This document shows positions 1 to 11,872 of a DNA stretch of 64,000 nt, piece by piece. Positions within the stretch are counted from its first letter, which is position 1. Every line of letters begins with the position of its first letter. The DNA comes from Cavenderia fasciculata (Eukaryota > Evosea > Eumycetozoa > Acytosteliales > Cavenderiaceae), in NCBI RefSeq assembly GCF_000203815.1, contig NW_004457735.1, positions 2,666,001 through 2,730,000 of the forward strand, written 5' to 3'. The notes under the pieces are model-generated. The model did not search any database. It had not been told where the DNA came from and saw nothing but the letters and a program-made list of their open reading frames with translations. The position numbers were made by a program, and so were the translations under genes.

Positions 1-413
1 GAGACACCATCAAGGAAAAAAATAACAAAAAGTTATTTTTAATCATTTAAAAACGACCAAAGATATTTTTAAAACACTGTTTCCTTGAATCACCTGTTTG
101 TGTTGTTGAGAGCTCCCTTTCCCAAAGCTGTGTAGAGAGCTCCCTTTCCATTTTGAAACGATCGCTTGGCTTTGCAAGGACAATCAAAATTTTTTTGTAG
201 GGGTTCGATCACAGAGGTGCATACCCCAACATAAACACAACTGTTTAGTTTAACCTCAGTCAATAATAAGAAAAAAAGAGTTTATTCAATTGGTTGGTCA
301 GTTAGTTTGCTGAGTGATGGTATCCAACAACAAATCTGTAGTCAATATTATTTATTATTATTCGTTATATAGTTTATTATTATTCAATGGATTTTACAAA
401 AGAGAGTTGGTTT
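1..413. other. Intergenic spacer, left edge
   Basis: No gene is supported here. It holds the region downstream of the minus-strand tetraspan gene. The only structure seen is a short direct repeat, agagctccctttcc, twice at about 109-152. Confidence 0.6.
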
Positions 414-1167
414 TTAGTTTGGAGTAAGAGCATCGTATTTGCCAGCAACAAAGTTGAGAATAGTTCCAACGATGATGAGACCGGTTGCAGCAGTGACACA
501 ACCCCAAGCAGTGGATGGACTTCTGACAAAGGTTTGATCGTTACCAAGATCCTTGTACAGGATAAAAGAGTAGTATCCATCATCCTTGTCTTGTTCACAC
601 TGGCTGTCTGTAGAGTTTGAATAATAAGAGCTGTATTTATCTTCTTCTCTCTTGCAATCACGGTAGCTGGCATCACCAAATCCTGTAAAGATTAGAACAG
701 CCAAAAGACCAAAGATAGTGACGAGAATGGGAAGGAATTTGGCAACCTTGCCCAATGGGAGTGGGATCTTGGCCAAAATGCCAACCAAGGACAACATGAC
801 AAACAAACAAACAACAGAGGTGAAGATCCAAGCCAGTACGGTAAAAGCAAGGGAGGCTGTCATGACGGCGATTGTGTTTCTAGAGGCTTTCTTTGCAGAT
901 GAACTGAAAGAACTTGTCTCGCAGTCTCCGTTATTGCAATCCTTTACTCCATCATATTTGATATATCTAATACTGTCAATGGTACCATCATCTGAAACAT
1001 AGATTTGGAACCAGTATGCTATAAAAGTACAAAGATAAAAAGAGAATAAGAAAGGGCTCTGCTAATCTTAATTATACTAGTAGGTGATAGTTACTGGAAA
1101 AACCAACAATGAGCAACACCCAAGAGATTGCAAATAAAATAAGGATACAAATATTTGGTTTATGCAT
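414..1167 (-). CDS. Tetraspan membrane protein (claudin/PMP22-like topology)
   Basis: Two exons (1167-1095 and 1018-414) join in phase to give 225 aa. The start is an ATG followed directly by a hydrophobic segment (residues about 5-23), which is TM1 or a signal anchor. An exposed loop with several Cys follows, including the pair in DCNNGDC. Two adjacent hydrophobic segments form TM2-TM3 (about residues 80-135), then a second Cys-containing loop rich in Tyr, Ser and Asp, then TM4 near the C-terminus. The intron has a GTAACT donor and a TTTTATAG acceptor. Four-span proteins with a large first loop occur in the claudin/PMP22/SUR7 superfamily, but I see no diagnostic motif, so only topology is claimed. 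Likely at the plasma membrane or in vesicles (inference). Confidence 0.75.
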
Positions 1168-1752
1168 TTTTTTAAATATTAAAATAGTGTAGATAATAAG
1201 GTGTCTGTACAAGAATAAGCTAGCGATGGTGATAGAATCAATGAGATGGAGTTGGTTGAAATAAAAAAAAATTTTAAAAAAGGAAAAGATATTTATAGTC
1301 GTTGTGTTGTTGAGGTGGCACCGCGGCAAAGGTTGAGGCGACTTGTCGAAATGCGTCTAATCTTCTTCATCCCTTTGGTTTCCGTTATTTTTTTTCAAAG
1401 ACGATCACAAGAGATATCTTGTACTCTCGAATATCACACAGATATCTTTACAAAAATGATTAAACATGATGTCATAGGAAATATCTAGACATTTTTTGTA
1501 AGGCTGTTTTGCTATTATCTGAAGAGAATTAATAATTCAAGACTTACCAGGATTTCCTTCCATCAGATCTGATCGTCATTGGGGTTTCGGATGTCTTGCA
1601 CAATGTGGTGGTTGGACAACTGAGAAGGAAGGACTTCTGCAGGGATTGGCCTTTTCCACAATGATTACGACATTGTTACAAAATAACTCTGTCTTTTTTT
1701 AGTTTGAAACAAAAGATAGAGTTAGAAGAGAGAGAGAGATTAACAAATAACT
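1168..1752. other. Spacer between two minus-strand genes
   Basis: Mostly AT-rich. At about 1550-1680 there is a more GC-rich stretch, open on the plus strand for about 48 codons after an acceptor-like ttaccag, and ending on the minus strand in a good donor (GGTAAGT). I could not attach it to either neighbour in frame. Confidence 0.4.
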
Positions 1753-3013
1753 TTAATATACAGATAGAAGATATTTGTATACATACATTGGACTTGAATA
1801 AATTTGGGGAGAAGTACGTAACATCATTGGTCCACTCATTGGATACTCTCTCTCGATCAGAAACCAAACTTCTTTTGTAACACAAACATAATCTACACCA
1901 TACACTAGGTTATCCTTGAGGACTGGCTCTTGGTTCTCTCCTTTGACAGTGTACAGAGATAGGTTGTTGACTGCAGAAGGAGGAGGATGATTTAATTCAT
2001 CTTGGTTTTCTATAAATTGTCTCCAAGCATCTATCCATTTCTTTTCAACTACAAACCATATTTGTTGTTTGTGACCTGTAGCAATTGCAATCTCTTGATT
2101 TAAAATGATTGCTTTTTCATCTTGTCTTTTTTTTCTCATCATTATCTATAGATAGAGAAAAAGGATGGTTGGTATTAAAAAAAGATAGAATGATTAGATT
2201 GGTGTTCATGGTCCATTTACCTCTTTTATCCTATCTTGTAACTCTTTTAAATGATAGAATTGTGCTTCAAGTAAGAGTAGTCTAGCATCGATGGTTGAAG
2301 GAAGTGGATCTGGTAGCTCACCGGTACGAAGAAAGTTTAATACCACTCCAAATAGAGCAGAATCTCTGTCGATCATATAGTAGCCATCGGTATCCTTTTC
2401 CAGTTTGAAATAGGGTGATGCGTGGTCACTCATTGTATTCTTGTTCAAGTTTCGTTGGTGGTGTTGTTGAATGACCACCTGATCACTTTCAACCTTTGTA
2501 TCGAGCGATGATTCTTCGTCTGTCTTTTGTGTGGCCACTGCAATGTTTTGTTCCACGTGAGGTTTACCAGACGGTGCCATCGAAAATGGTTGTCCTTTGA
2601 ATAAATCAGACAATATCATTGATGTCTTTTTATCATATTGAGCTATTGAACTAAACACTGACCCTGGGTACCAAGTAAGTGTTCTTCTTCCTATAGAAAA
2701 TAAAACAAAAATAAAGATAGTATTAGAAAAGAAATGAAAAGAAAAGAAAAGAAAGAATCTCTTTGTTCAACACATACTAACTATAAAAGGTTGCCCTCCC
2801 ACCTTTAATTTTACCCAATGTCCTAAATGATACAATATTACATTCTTTTGTTGTTCTTGTACATGTTTATATAAATCATTTATTCTTCTAAAATTAGTTA
2901 ATGCTTTGCTAAATAAAAGATGAGATGATATGACTAGTCAGTGACTTTAATTTAATAATAATTAAAATGACATACAATGTTGATGGTATCAAAGACCAAA
3001 AATTAAAAAGCAT
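1753..3013 (-). CDS. KCTD-type BTB protein with C-terminal DUSP domain
   Basis: Four exons (3013-2976, 2908-2778, 2690-2221, 2145-1753) close in phase to 343 aa. Residues about 40-75 carry a T1/KCTD-type BTB opening: VKLKVGGQPFIV, then RRTLTWYPGSVFSS. The fold resumes after a Gln/His/Ser-rich insert with the segment DGYYMIDRDSALFGVVLNFL and the LLLEAQFYHL helix. The last exon encodes a DUSP-like domain: W-x(3)-W near its start, a central GVDYVCV, then EVWFLIEREYPMSGPMMLR. BTB proteins of this class usually serve as substrate adaptors for cullin-3 ligases, and DUSP domains occur in ubiquitin proteases, so a role in ubiquitin pathways is inferred. A donor-like GTATGT near 1785 could splice the last residues differently; the 3-prime end is therefore less certain. 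Confidence 0.8.
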
Positions 3014-3188
3014 AATCTTAATCTTTTTTCTTCTTGTCTAACAATTAAATTATTTATTATAAACAAATATTAATGTGTACTAATTAGTATGTGTTCATGA
3101 ATAGTGAGAAGAGTAGTGGGATAATTAATTAATAATGTTTGTGTGAAGTTCACGTTTATTATTATTTTTTTTATTTTTGATTTAATAT

Positions 3189-3197
3189 TTAATTTCT

Positions 3198-3262
<65 letters not shown>

Positions 3263-4614
3263 GACCTTTATCAGTACTTGATCTAATAGAAGATTCATTG
3301 ATTTCTCTGATGAATCTATCAAATGATCTAGTCTCACTCTTTTCATAGAAATAGCTACGCCAATATCTAATCTTTCCATCTACAATTTCAATAAAAGAGT
3401 AGTCTACATCCTCACACTTTTGTCCTGTTTCTTTGTTGTTTGAACTAAACAACTAAAAAGTAATAGAAAAATAAATAAATAAATAAATAATTTGTAATTT
3501 TAACTGATTCAGTAACTATTATTTCTTTTGATATTATTTACTTGAATATAACAGGCTTGATTGGGACGAGTATAATCATAAAGGAATTCTTGAATAGAAC
3601 ATGAAATATGATCATATTTGTTATGAAATTGATCAAATCCTTTTAGACAATCTGATTTGTTGGTACTGAAATTCCATGGTGGTCGGACTACAATGTCGTC
3701 GTGAAGAAACTCTTGCCATTTATCAACATCTCTGTTTTCAAACGATTGGAATTTGGCTTTAATAACATCTAGAATAGTTGATTCTTTATATTGTCTAATA
3801 TTCTTTGATTCTGTCCATCCTTCAACTGGCCATTCTTGATCGACCGAACTATCACAAGAAAGAAAAGAAATAAATTAATTTGAATTTAATATATATATTT
3901 ATATAATTTATAATTATATTTGTTTGTTTGTTGTTTGGGTTACATACTCTATACGTTTACTATAATAAGGGTCTCTCCAAGTATACCATGTCTTGATAGT
4001 ATTGTCATCTGATGGTGACAATTTAATAAACCAAGAGACAAAGCATTCAGTGGAATGATTTTCATTGTTTGCTTTTTTTCTTTTAACAAATTCACAAGAA
4101 ACAAATTTCTTGTCACTATCATACAACCATCTTAATAATCTATAAGATGATGATGATGTTTTTGATTTACCTGATAAAAATTCCTAAATAGTGCAGAGTT
4201 ATTAGTGTTTATAAAAGAAGGCAAAATTCTAATTCCTTTTAAAACATACTCTAATTAATTTTCTTCCAATAATTTCTTCATTTAGACGATTCATTACAGC
4301 CTTTGGTTCAAAAAAGTTGTCAAAGTCGGTAAAGTCACTCTCTGTGATAGCTCTCATTAGGTTTTGAATGAGTGCATAGATCTTTTGTCTTTGTTCCTTG
4401 TCATGAACTGCTATTTGTGAAACTAAAGGTGGAGTACTAATAGGAGGAATTTCACTCTTTAAAAAGGTTTAAATTATATTGTTAGATAAATAAATATAAT
4501 GATTATATATTTTATCTATCTATCTAATTAATTACTTACACTCATTGCATGAGTACTCTTTTTCAAGAAATCTCTTAATCCACCTTCATTTTTGTGTTGT
4601 TGTTTGGTATCCAT
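3189..4614 (-). CDS. NTF2/SnoaL-like fold protein with C-terminal polyGln
   Basis: Five exons (4614-4540, 4456-4250, 4183-3948, 3848-3542, 3452-3189) give 362 aa. Two NTF2-like units are visible. The first runs from AVHDKEQRQKIYALIQNL to the TWYTWRDPYY segment. The second starts at ILDVIKAKFQSFENRDVDKW and ends in a typical SnoaL-like beta hairpin, VDGKIRYWRSYF. In this fold a helix-lined cone binds a small ligand or a partner protein. No catalytic residue pattern of a known enzyme was recognised, so the function is open. The C-terminus has an uninterrupted run of about 22 Gln coded only by CAA. The gene is divergent from the ankyrin-RGS gene across a 1.9-kb spacer. Confidence 0.75.
3198..3263. 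repeat. Pure (TTG)22 microsatellite in coding sequence
   Basis: Twenty-two uninterrupted TTG units on the plus strand read as CAA codons on the minus strand, coding for the Gln tail of the NTF2-like protein. The purity suggests recent slippage; length is likely to vary between strains. Confidence 0.95.
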
Positions 4615-6496
4615 TAAATATTTAATTTACTAATTATAATTATTATTATTATTTAATTTTAAATATACTGTGATAGTATAGTATATCTATTTCTTAAATT
4701 ATATAAATCAACAGACAGAGGATAGAGAGAGAGAGGAACGGGATAATATTCAAAATTTAAATAAATAAATAAATAAATAAATAAATTATGATAAAAAGAA
4801 ATTATTCAAAATTTTGGAATATGGGGTTACCATAAGAGATGTACGCTACGATACGATATTCATGTCAGACAATGGATTTTCAGTGATGGTGGTGGGAGAG
4901 GTGAACAGTTTCACATTGTCAATAAAAATCTTTTTCTCTAATACTAAAAGATTAAATAGAGTTGGTCATTCAATATTAAAAATAATTTCCAATTTGGGAA
5001 CACTAAAAAATAAAAAATAAACTAAATAAATTCACTGGTTGTTGTCTTGCGAATAAATAATTTAGGTTTGTTCATTTTCAAAAATTTTCTAATATTCTTA
5101 CACATAAAAGAGATAATGGATTCATTTGGCAAATGAACCAACCAGGACATTCGAGTCAAATATTTGAGGAGAAGGGATGAGCGTAGTTGGTCACCTTTCC
5201 AGATGAAATTAAAGAAGAGTGTATGCAGTGGTCCACATTCAAACCCGCCACAAGTGACATGGCATGGGTTGGGCACACCCACACACAGACTTTTTGAAAA
5301 AGAATGCAGGGAGCAGCTCTTTGTGGTTGTTGATTTTGCCCATGATTTGTTTTTTTTATATCCAAGCCTCTCACAACCAACTGTTGTTTGTCACCATCAA
5401 TCAATCAATCTTGTTATTTCATCTATTCTACCTATCTCTTCATATCTATCTATATCTTTATAAATACACAAAGAGAGGTCGTATTTTATAAGGCTGGGCT
5501 GAAACGCAAAAAACTACAAGATTCACACTAGCCACAACAACGAGCACGCACCTCTCCAACGAACAATCACAGAGTTATTTCGAGCAAAAAAAAAAAACAA
5601 AGACGAAAAGCTTTTTGCGCCACAAAACCAGACCAGCAAATTTACACCCTGTTATTGATATTTATTTATTATATTTATATTTATTTGCTACACTTGTTAT
5701 TAATACGTTTGCTAGTAATTTATTTATTTATTTATTTATATCTAATTAATTTATTTATTTATTATTCTCGTCTACTGCGTTTGATCGCTCAATCGACCAC
5801 ATCCTACGCGTACATAGACTCCACACACACAGACCACATCCAACACACAGATACTTTGATCAACATCACCATCCCATTAGATTAAGCACTATTATCAATC
5901 ATCATTATAGTGTACAACTCAGTCACTTTATCTTTAGCGCGCCAACAAACAAACAATATTGTTACGATAATCAATTCAATCAATACCACCACCACAGACC
6001 AACATACATAACATACACACACCACCACAATTTTACACACAATATACCCACAATTAACTTCGTCAGCAGCCGATCAAACCACCACTATTCATATCATCTA
6101 GAGCTACTGCGACTAGTGTTGACACACCCCAACTACCGCCAGTTCATCGATCAACAAAATCGTGGTAATAATAGCTATCAAAGAGAGAGAGAGAGACTAC
6201 TGCTACTATCAATCAAACTACTCCATCCACCCTCCTCTTTGTGAAATTCAAAAAAGAACAAGACCCTCTTCTTATTCTGTTTTTTTAAAATTAATTAAGT
6301 GCTTGACCAACCAACCAACCACCACCACAATCAACAAACAAAATCAACATCATCATCGATTACCCCTTTGTTAAAACAACGATAACAATAATAACAATAA
6401 CAACAACATAATCATATTCTTCTAGACAATTTGAAACAAAGGTTGATTCAGTAGATATATATATATATATATATTTAAAAAAAAAAAAGAGACAAG
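4615..6496. other. Divergent promoter region
   Basis: About 1.9 kb between a minus- and a plus-strand gene. The left part is AT-rich with AATA repeats around 4760-4790. A less AT-rich island lies at about 5150-5350. The right part (about 5500-6490) is a C/A-rich leader typical of the 5-prime flank of long dictyostelid genes, ending in a TA dinucleotide run and an A-run just before the start codon. Short open frames here have no recognisable homology. Confidence 0.5.
5274..5287 (+). promoter_or_regulatory. Candidate G-box-like (GBF-type) element
   Basis: CACACCCACACACA, preceded by ggttgggca. G-boxes bound by the dictyostelid G-box binding factor are of the form TGGGTGTG/CACACCCA. The site lies about 1.2 kb upstream of the ankyrin-RGS start codon. 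The match is by eye and may be chance in C/A-rich DNA. Confidence 0.3.
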
Positions 6497-8095
6497 ATGA
6501 ATATAATATTTGGAAACAAAGAATTTGATAAAGAAGATTTAAAAATAGATTTAAGAAATCTAATTAAATTAGTTAAAGATGGAGACACTAAAAAAGTTAA
6601 AAAGATTCTATCTTCGAAAAAAGGAAAATATCTATTAAACGTACCAGATGAATTGGATCAAACGTGTATCATGGTGGCTGCACACTCTGCAAACTTGGAG
6701 ATGTTTGAGACTGTATTGGGATTCTTTAAGCTCCTAAAGATTGATCTCAATCTACCAGACAAGAATGGATACACAGTACTGCATCTATTATTTTCAATGA
6801 CTGATTTGGAAGCCAAATTCCTTATCCTTTTACTCGAACAACCAGATCTTCAACTCAACATTACCAACCGTGATCTCAATACACCATTCCACTACTTTTG
6901 TCAAAAATTCAGATCCAGCAGCACTGTCAAGGAGGTATTTAGTTGCCTCGTGACAAAGGGTGTCAATGTCAATGCCATCAATCGAAATGGAGAGTCACCA
7001 TTACACAAGGCCATCTTTAATACCACACTCGCACCTACCATGCTCGGTCTCTTGCTAGAGGCAGGTGCCAATGTCAACGTCACCAACAAGAATGGTGAAA
7101 CAGGACTTCACTATTGTGTTAGAATGGGTCGTACCGATCTCGTAACACTCCTTCTCAAATATGGAGCCGACAAGGATATCATCAAAGATGGTAAAACTCT
7201 CTATGATATTGCAATCGAAGAAAACTTTACAAAATTGGCTGATTTCTTAAAAGATGGTAGTACAACAGAAAAAAATAGTATGTTTTCATGAATTAATACA
7301 AATCAATTATTTATAATATAATATTAACAATCATTTAATTTTATTTATCTTCTAGCTGGATCAGCAACAGAATTAATAACATTATTACAAAATCCAACTT
7401 TGAGAGAGGATTTTAGACAATTTCTACGAGAGGAATTAATTTGTGAAGAAAATATATCATTTTGGTTGGATGTTGAAGCCTATAAACATTTAAAGATTGA
7501 TACTGCTCTCAGACTATTCAAAGAACTCTATAGAATCTATGACAAATACATTCCAGACACTTCACCATCTGAAATCAACGTACCTTTTGGCATTAAAAAA
7601 GACATCATCTCATTTATCAAAACTATCCCAACACTTACTGAAATTGAACAACAAATGCCACCACTTACTTTGAATATTAACCACCATAGTAATAGTAATA
7701 GTAATATTAGTAACAGTGCTAGTAATAGTAATAATAGTTTAGATATTCCATCTACCAAAACCACACCAACCAATTCACCAACCCTTACCAATAATGGTGC
7801 TAGCACTGGTATGACTCCACCATCCATCACCATTCAAATCTCATCTTCTCCATCCAATTCATCCATTTCTTCTGCCAATCCAAGCAGCAATAGCAATACA
7901 CCTGTCCTATCACCATCACCAACATCTTCATCCTCTTCACTCACACCTCCACCATCACCTCCAGTTTATGATTTCCAAAAGATTCAATCCGTTTACAATA
8001 TTGCACAACAACATGTTTTTATGCTCATGGCCACCGATTCCCTATCAAAATATAAAAAACGTACAAGAAAGAGTAAAGGTTATCATTTGGGTTAA
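6497..8095 (+). CDS. Ankyrin-repeat protein with C-terminal RGS domain
   Basis: Two exons (6497-7277 and 7356-8095) join in phase to 506 aa. Residues about 50-245 hold ankyrin repeats, the clearest being NRNGESPLHKAI..LLLEAGANVNVTNKNGETGLHYC and the unit after it. The second exon opens with an RGS domain: NPTLREDFRQFLREELICEENI followed by SFWLDVEAYKHL. The RGS fold is then interrupted by about 110 residues of Ser/Thr/Asn/Pro-rich sequence and resumes with FQKIQSVYNIAQQHVFMLM and a basic C-terminus. RGS domains speed GTP hydrolysis by G-alpha subunits, so this is probably a regulator of heterotrimeric G-protein signalling. The insert falls between RGS helices, as low-complexity inserts often do in dictyostelids. 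The gene converges on the following minus-strand gene. Confidence 0.88.
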
Positions 8096-8457
8096 AACAA
8101 AATATCATGATCCCCACAAACATTCTTTCGACAAAAATAATAATAATTATAATAGTACTATTTAGTTTATCATCAAATCGTTAATCAGATCATAAGAGAT
8201 TTAATTAAATTTTCCCTTCCCTTCCTTCCATCCATCCCAATAATCATTATCAATCAAATACGTAATCCAAAGATTTTTTTCCCTCCTCCTCCTCCTATTT
8301 CCACCCCTTCTTGTTGCTTTTCAAAAAAGTAACTAGCCTTTAACAACAAATCAAATATAACACCAACCAATAATTAATAATAATAACTATCAATAATAAT
8401 AATAATAATAATAACTTTAGTTATTCAAAAAATAAAAAAACCCCCCTTGTATTATAT
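8096..8457. other. Convergent 3-prime spacer
   Basis: The spacer between two gene ends is AT-rich and contains AAT runs at about 8375-8415. I see no gene or RNA. Confidence 0.6.
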
Positions 8458-11092
8458 TTATTTTACGAATTGTTTTAGAGTTCTTGGTTTAATTAAACCT
8501 TTATGATCGAGGTATGTTGTGAATGGTAATGTTTTAAAAACATTGATATCAATATCTGGTGAATCGATGAGTTGATAAATAATTCTTAGGTTGGTTGATT
8601 GTTTAATGACATTTCCATAAAATGCAATCAATACTTTGAAACATTCATAACTAGAATCTGATATTGCACTTTCAAATAGTTGTTCCAAACATTGAGCAAT
8701 TGGTTTGTCCATGACCAAGTGATAGAGTCCAAAATCTTCTCCTTTACATCTACCTCTTTGAAATTTTCTTTCAACTAAAGGTTCCAAAGTATCATTTTCA
8801 TCTGAATAACTATATCTTTGTTTTTTTCTTGATTTGTTATTGTTGTCAAATCTCTTTTGAATTCTTTTATCTTTTTCATTTTCTGTCATTACTTTTAAAA
8901 AGTAATCTAGAATCGATGATGCATCTTGCTCAAAGATACTAGAGAGCCAATAAAATCTTGAAACTAGGAAATCTGGATCTTTTCGATTTGATTCAAAAAC
9001 ATGTTTAATAAACTCTAGTTGATTAAATCTAATTGCATTTCTAATACAAGATACAGAAAAGTATTGTGTTTTAGAGTGTTTGATAATTTTGTCAACCAAT
9101 TGTTTGTTTCCAGTTTTAGCAGCATGTGCCCAAGAACAGTATTTAAATTCTCTTGTCTCTTTAAATTCTTTTTCAAGATTGAGAGATTTTGCATACTCTT
9201 TAACCATTGCAACAATACCCATGTAACCTCTGGTGTATGCAATACAGTACATATTACACAAGGTGGCCATTGTGGGCTTATATGTTTTTTGACCTTGGAG
9301 TAACCACTCGACCATTCTATATCTCCCAAGATTGGTTGATAGTATGAGTTGTTGGTTATAGTTTTTATCTGATTGGTGTCGACTATTGTGGTAAATGTAA
9401 TAGTCTTCTGTTGGCTCCTCTCGAGGACACTGATAATTAATGTTCCACTTGTCACAAAGCTTTGACATGAATAGTGCCGATACTGGAACACTGACCAACA
9501 CCTCTGGATTCTCCATATCCTCTTCAACTTTTGTCGGATTGGTATATAATAGATCCAATAATTGATGATTATCTCCATTGACAGAATATGCAATTAATTC
9601 CTTTGTCCCTTCCAATGAACGACACTTTTGAGCCAACACTTTTATCATTTCCAAGTTTTGAGTTGCAATCACTTTTGCAGTAAATGCCTTCGAGTATTGA
9701 ATTAGATCATTATCTGCAAGATATGATAGGGTGGCTGCATTTTGAGGTACAAATTCGATTTTAGCGCTGCGTTTCTTTGGTACGACACATTTGACTTGTT
9801 CCAATGACCCATATTCAATGATTGGTTGGTATCGATATTCTCGTACAATCGGTTCAAGAAATTCACCCAATTTCTTGATACCCTTGTATTTGTAAAGATT
9901 TTTATATCCTTGTAGCTTTGGTTGAATACCAATAAATCTCATCAAGCCAAGTACATACATTGCACATTTTGTCTTTTCATCTGATTCCTCTTTGCAAATG
10001 AATTGGTCAATGTACCAGTTTGATTGGTCATCTGCAGCTTGGTACCCTTTGGGATCTTGTAATTTGCAGACGTGTTGGAGATAATCGATTGTTGATTGAT
10101 CGATATCATCACTCTCTAGACAATAATGGAGAAATGTGATAAGGGCGCTGGTCTCCATCTTGGCCAAATCCACACCAAGTCTATCCAAGAGTGAGATATC
10201 ACAGAATTGGTGTATGTTGAATATATCCAACAATCGAGAGGATAATGGTTTAAATTTTGATATCAACTCTATCATACCAACCAAATCTTTCTTGTCAAGA
10301 AATGACGGTTGTATCTTGTCCAGTGCCATCTCAAATCTTGCAGTTGGATTGATACCATCTTCTAGTTTGTATGACATGCCTTTTGCAATATAGTCTGCCA
10401 ACTCTACCTGTATTGATTGTACAGCAATCATCAAATTATCGTCTCTTTTGAATTCTATTGGTTTTGGTATTTTATGAGTCTCTAGTATCTTGTAGATTGT
10501 TAGATTGCCATACATTACTGCAGCCTCTATACAATCAACTGCACAAAACCACTCTGGTCGCATATTGTAAAAGTAATAAAACAGTTCCATCTGTTCTGGT
10601 GTGTCACGTATTGAACAAAGATATTTGGTTAAGTCATAGCTCCATTTCAACTGATCTCTACCAATGTTTAAATATTCTGTTGTTTCCTTGTTTTGTAATT
10701 GTTGTTGTTGTTGTTGTTTGTATTGTAAGTGGTCTCGGTCAAGTTTCTCTTTCATCGCACCAATATGTCCATGTTTCAAGTACCAAACTATATCTTTGTG
10801 TGGCAATTCATTCAATTTGTAATAGTCTGTTGGCACGGTATGATCTCTTGCCAATACAACTATCCTCTTTAACAATACTATATTACCCAATACACTTTTA
10901 ATAACCTTTGTTCTATAGTCTTGACTATCTGGGTTCAAACTCTTATCACCACCACATATCTAGATATAAAATACAAAGTTAGTAAAGATATATATATATA
11001 TTTATCTTTGTTTATTTTAACTATACCTATTACAAACATACACTTTCATTTATTGGTATAACAATAGGTATTGTTTTAATTGTTTTTGTCAT
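8458..11092 (-). CDS. Large degenerate ankyrin-repeat protein
   Basis: A 17-codon first exon (11092-11042) with a GTATGT donor joins in phase to a long second exon (10959-8458), giving 850 aa. No signal peptide or membrane segment is seen. The protein is built of helical pairs spaced about 30-40 residues, the better ones reading as worn ankyrin repeats: AVMYGNLTIYKIL, SVNGDNHQLLDLL, STNLGRYRMVEWLL, AAKTGNKQLVDKI, AIRFNQLEFIKHV. A CAA-coded Gln run sits near residue 85 and a Lys/Arg/Ser-rich stretch near residue 740. Dictyostelid genomes carry large families of such proteins of unknown role. The second ankyrin gene at 17730-20366 is similar in style but not a close copy. A scaffold role is a guess. 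Confidence 0.82.
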
Positions 11093-11218
11093 TATTTCTA
11101 TGTTAACAACAACAACAACAACAACAAAAAGTATATTTAGTATTATTAATAATGACCAATTCTAATTTCTTTCCATCTCCTCCCTTTTTTTTTCTATTAA
11201 AACAACAACTTTCCTTTT

Positions 11219-11223
11219 AAAAA
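11219..11223 (-). terminator. Pol III-type T-run terminator
   Basis: Five consecutive T on the minus strand, 12 nt past the end of the P1 helix of the RNase P RNA. This is the usual stop signal for RNA polymerase III. Confidence 0.7.
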
Positions 11224-11234
11224 TCAATAGGTTT

Positions 11235-11600
11235 AGTGATGATTTGATTGGTAGAGAGTAGTCTGAATTGAGTTACTGATTGAATGAATCAGCCGAGCAT
11301 ATCCAACTGCATTGAGTTCGTTGGCACCAGGGGCTCGTTTCAACTTGTTAGCACAAGAGTCTCTGTCGTCCCGAAGGATGGCTTCTTTGACTAGTCATTG
11401 TGCATTTGAGTACTTGTTTCTGGTTCCCCCGACACTGGCTTGAAGCCAATTTCCCACTTAGGGATTATCGCCATCTCAGACCTTCCCATATTATGGAGTA
11501 TCTAATACTTCTTCTTTTGTTTGGTTTTGTGTAGGTTGTTTAGTCCTACCGATTTGTTTCATCTAACGCCCGATTTAACCAATCATACATTCACCGCGCC
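11235..11600 (-). ncRNA. RNase P RNA (catalytic RNA of tRNA 5-prime processing)
   Basis: A compact GC-richer block between two AT-rich spacers, open in no frame. Read on the minus strand it contains GGGAAGGTCTGAGA (11487-11474), the same as the CR-II/III region of human RPPH1 as I remember it; GACGACAGAGACTC (11370-11357), fitting the CR-IV core ACAGNRA; and AATTCAGACTACTC (11269-11256), the near-invariant CR-V. The two ends pair as P1: GGTGAATGTATGATTGGT (11595-11578) with ACCAATCAAATCATCACT (11252-11235), 15 of 18 positions pairing. The order CR-II/III, CR-IV, CR-V and the length of about 366 nt suit eukaryotic RNase P RNA. RNase P cleaves the 5-prime leader from pre-tRNA in the nucleus. 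The 5-prime end at about 11600 is set from the promoter elements and is good to several bases. Confidence 0.93.
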
Positions 11601-11623
11601 CAACCAGTACCTATACTCATCGA

Positions 11624-11634
11624 TACATATATCA
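11624..11634 (-). promoter_or_regulatory. TATA-like box of the RNase P RNA gene
   Basis: TGATATATGTA on the minus strand, centred about 28 nt upstream of the inferred transcript start, as in small-RNA genes with external promoters. Confidence 0.55.
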
Positions 11635-11659
11635 TCACAACGATTCACATGATCGTCTT

Positions 11660-11667
11660 TTATGGGT
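11660..11667 (-). promoter_or_regulatory. DUSE-type upstream element of the RNase P RNA gene
   Basis: ACCCATAA on the minus strand. The Dictyostelium upstream sequence element (DUSE) found before snRNA, snoRNA and Class I RNA genes has this core, (A/T)CCCATAA, about 60 nt upstream of the start. Here the spacing to the inferred start is about 63 nt, with the TATA-like box between. Confidence 0.75.
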
Positions 11668-11872
11668 CATCGACTTCAATCAACAAAAAAAAACGAAATT
11701 CAATGATGAATTTCATCAAAACTATGGAAAATTAATTGAAACAACATCATCAAATAATAATAGATAGATAGATAATATTATCTCCTATACCAATAATTAA
11801 TGGTACATGTTTGTCAAAATTTTTTTTAATTTGTTTTTTTTTTTTTTTTTTGTTTTGTTTTATTTTTTACTC

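Noticed and set aside
4814-5491. Several open frames of 68-99 codons in the divergent spacer
   Set aside because: They overlap one another on both strands, lack recognisable domains and have no codon bias or splice pattern in support.
11235-11480. RNase P RNA block first read as a decayed protein gene (a minus-strand frame with few stops)
   Set aside because: The motifs CR-II/III, CR-IV and CR-V and the pairing ends explain it fully as an RNA; no family matched the translation. It was also compared with 18S and 28S rRNA from memory without a match.
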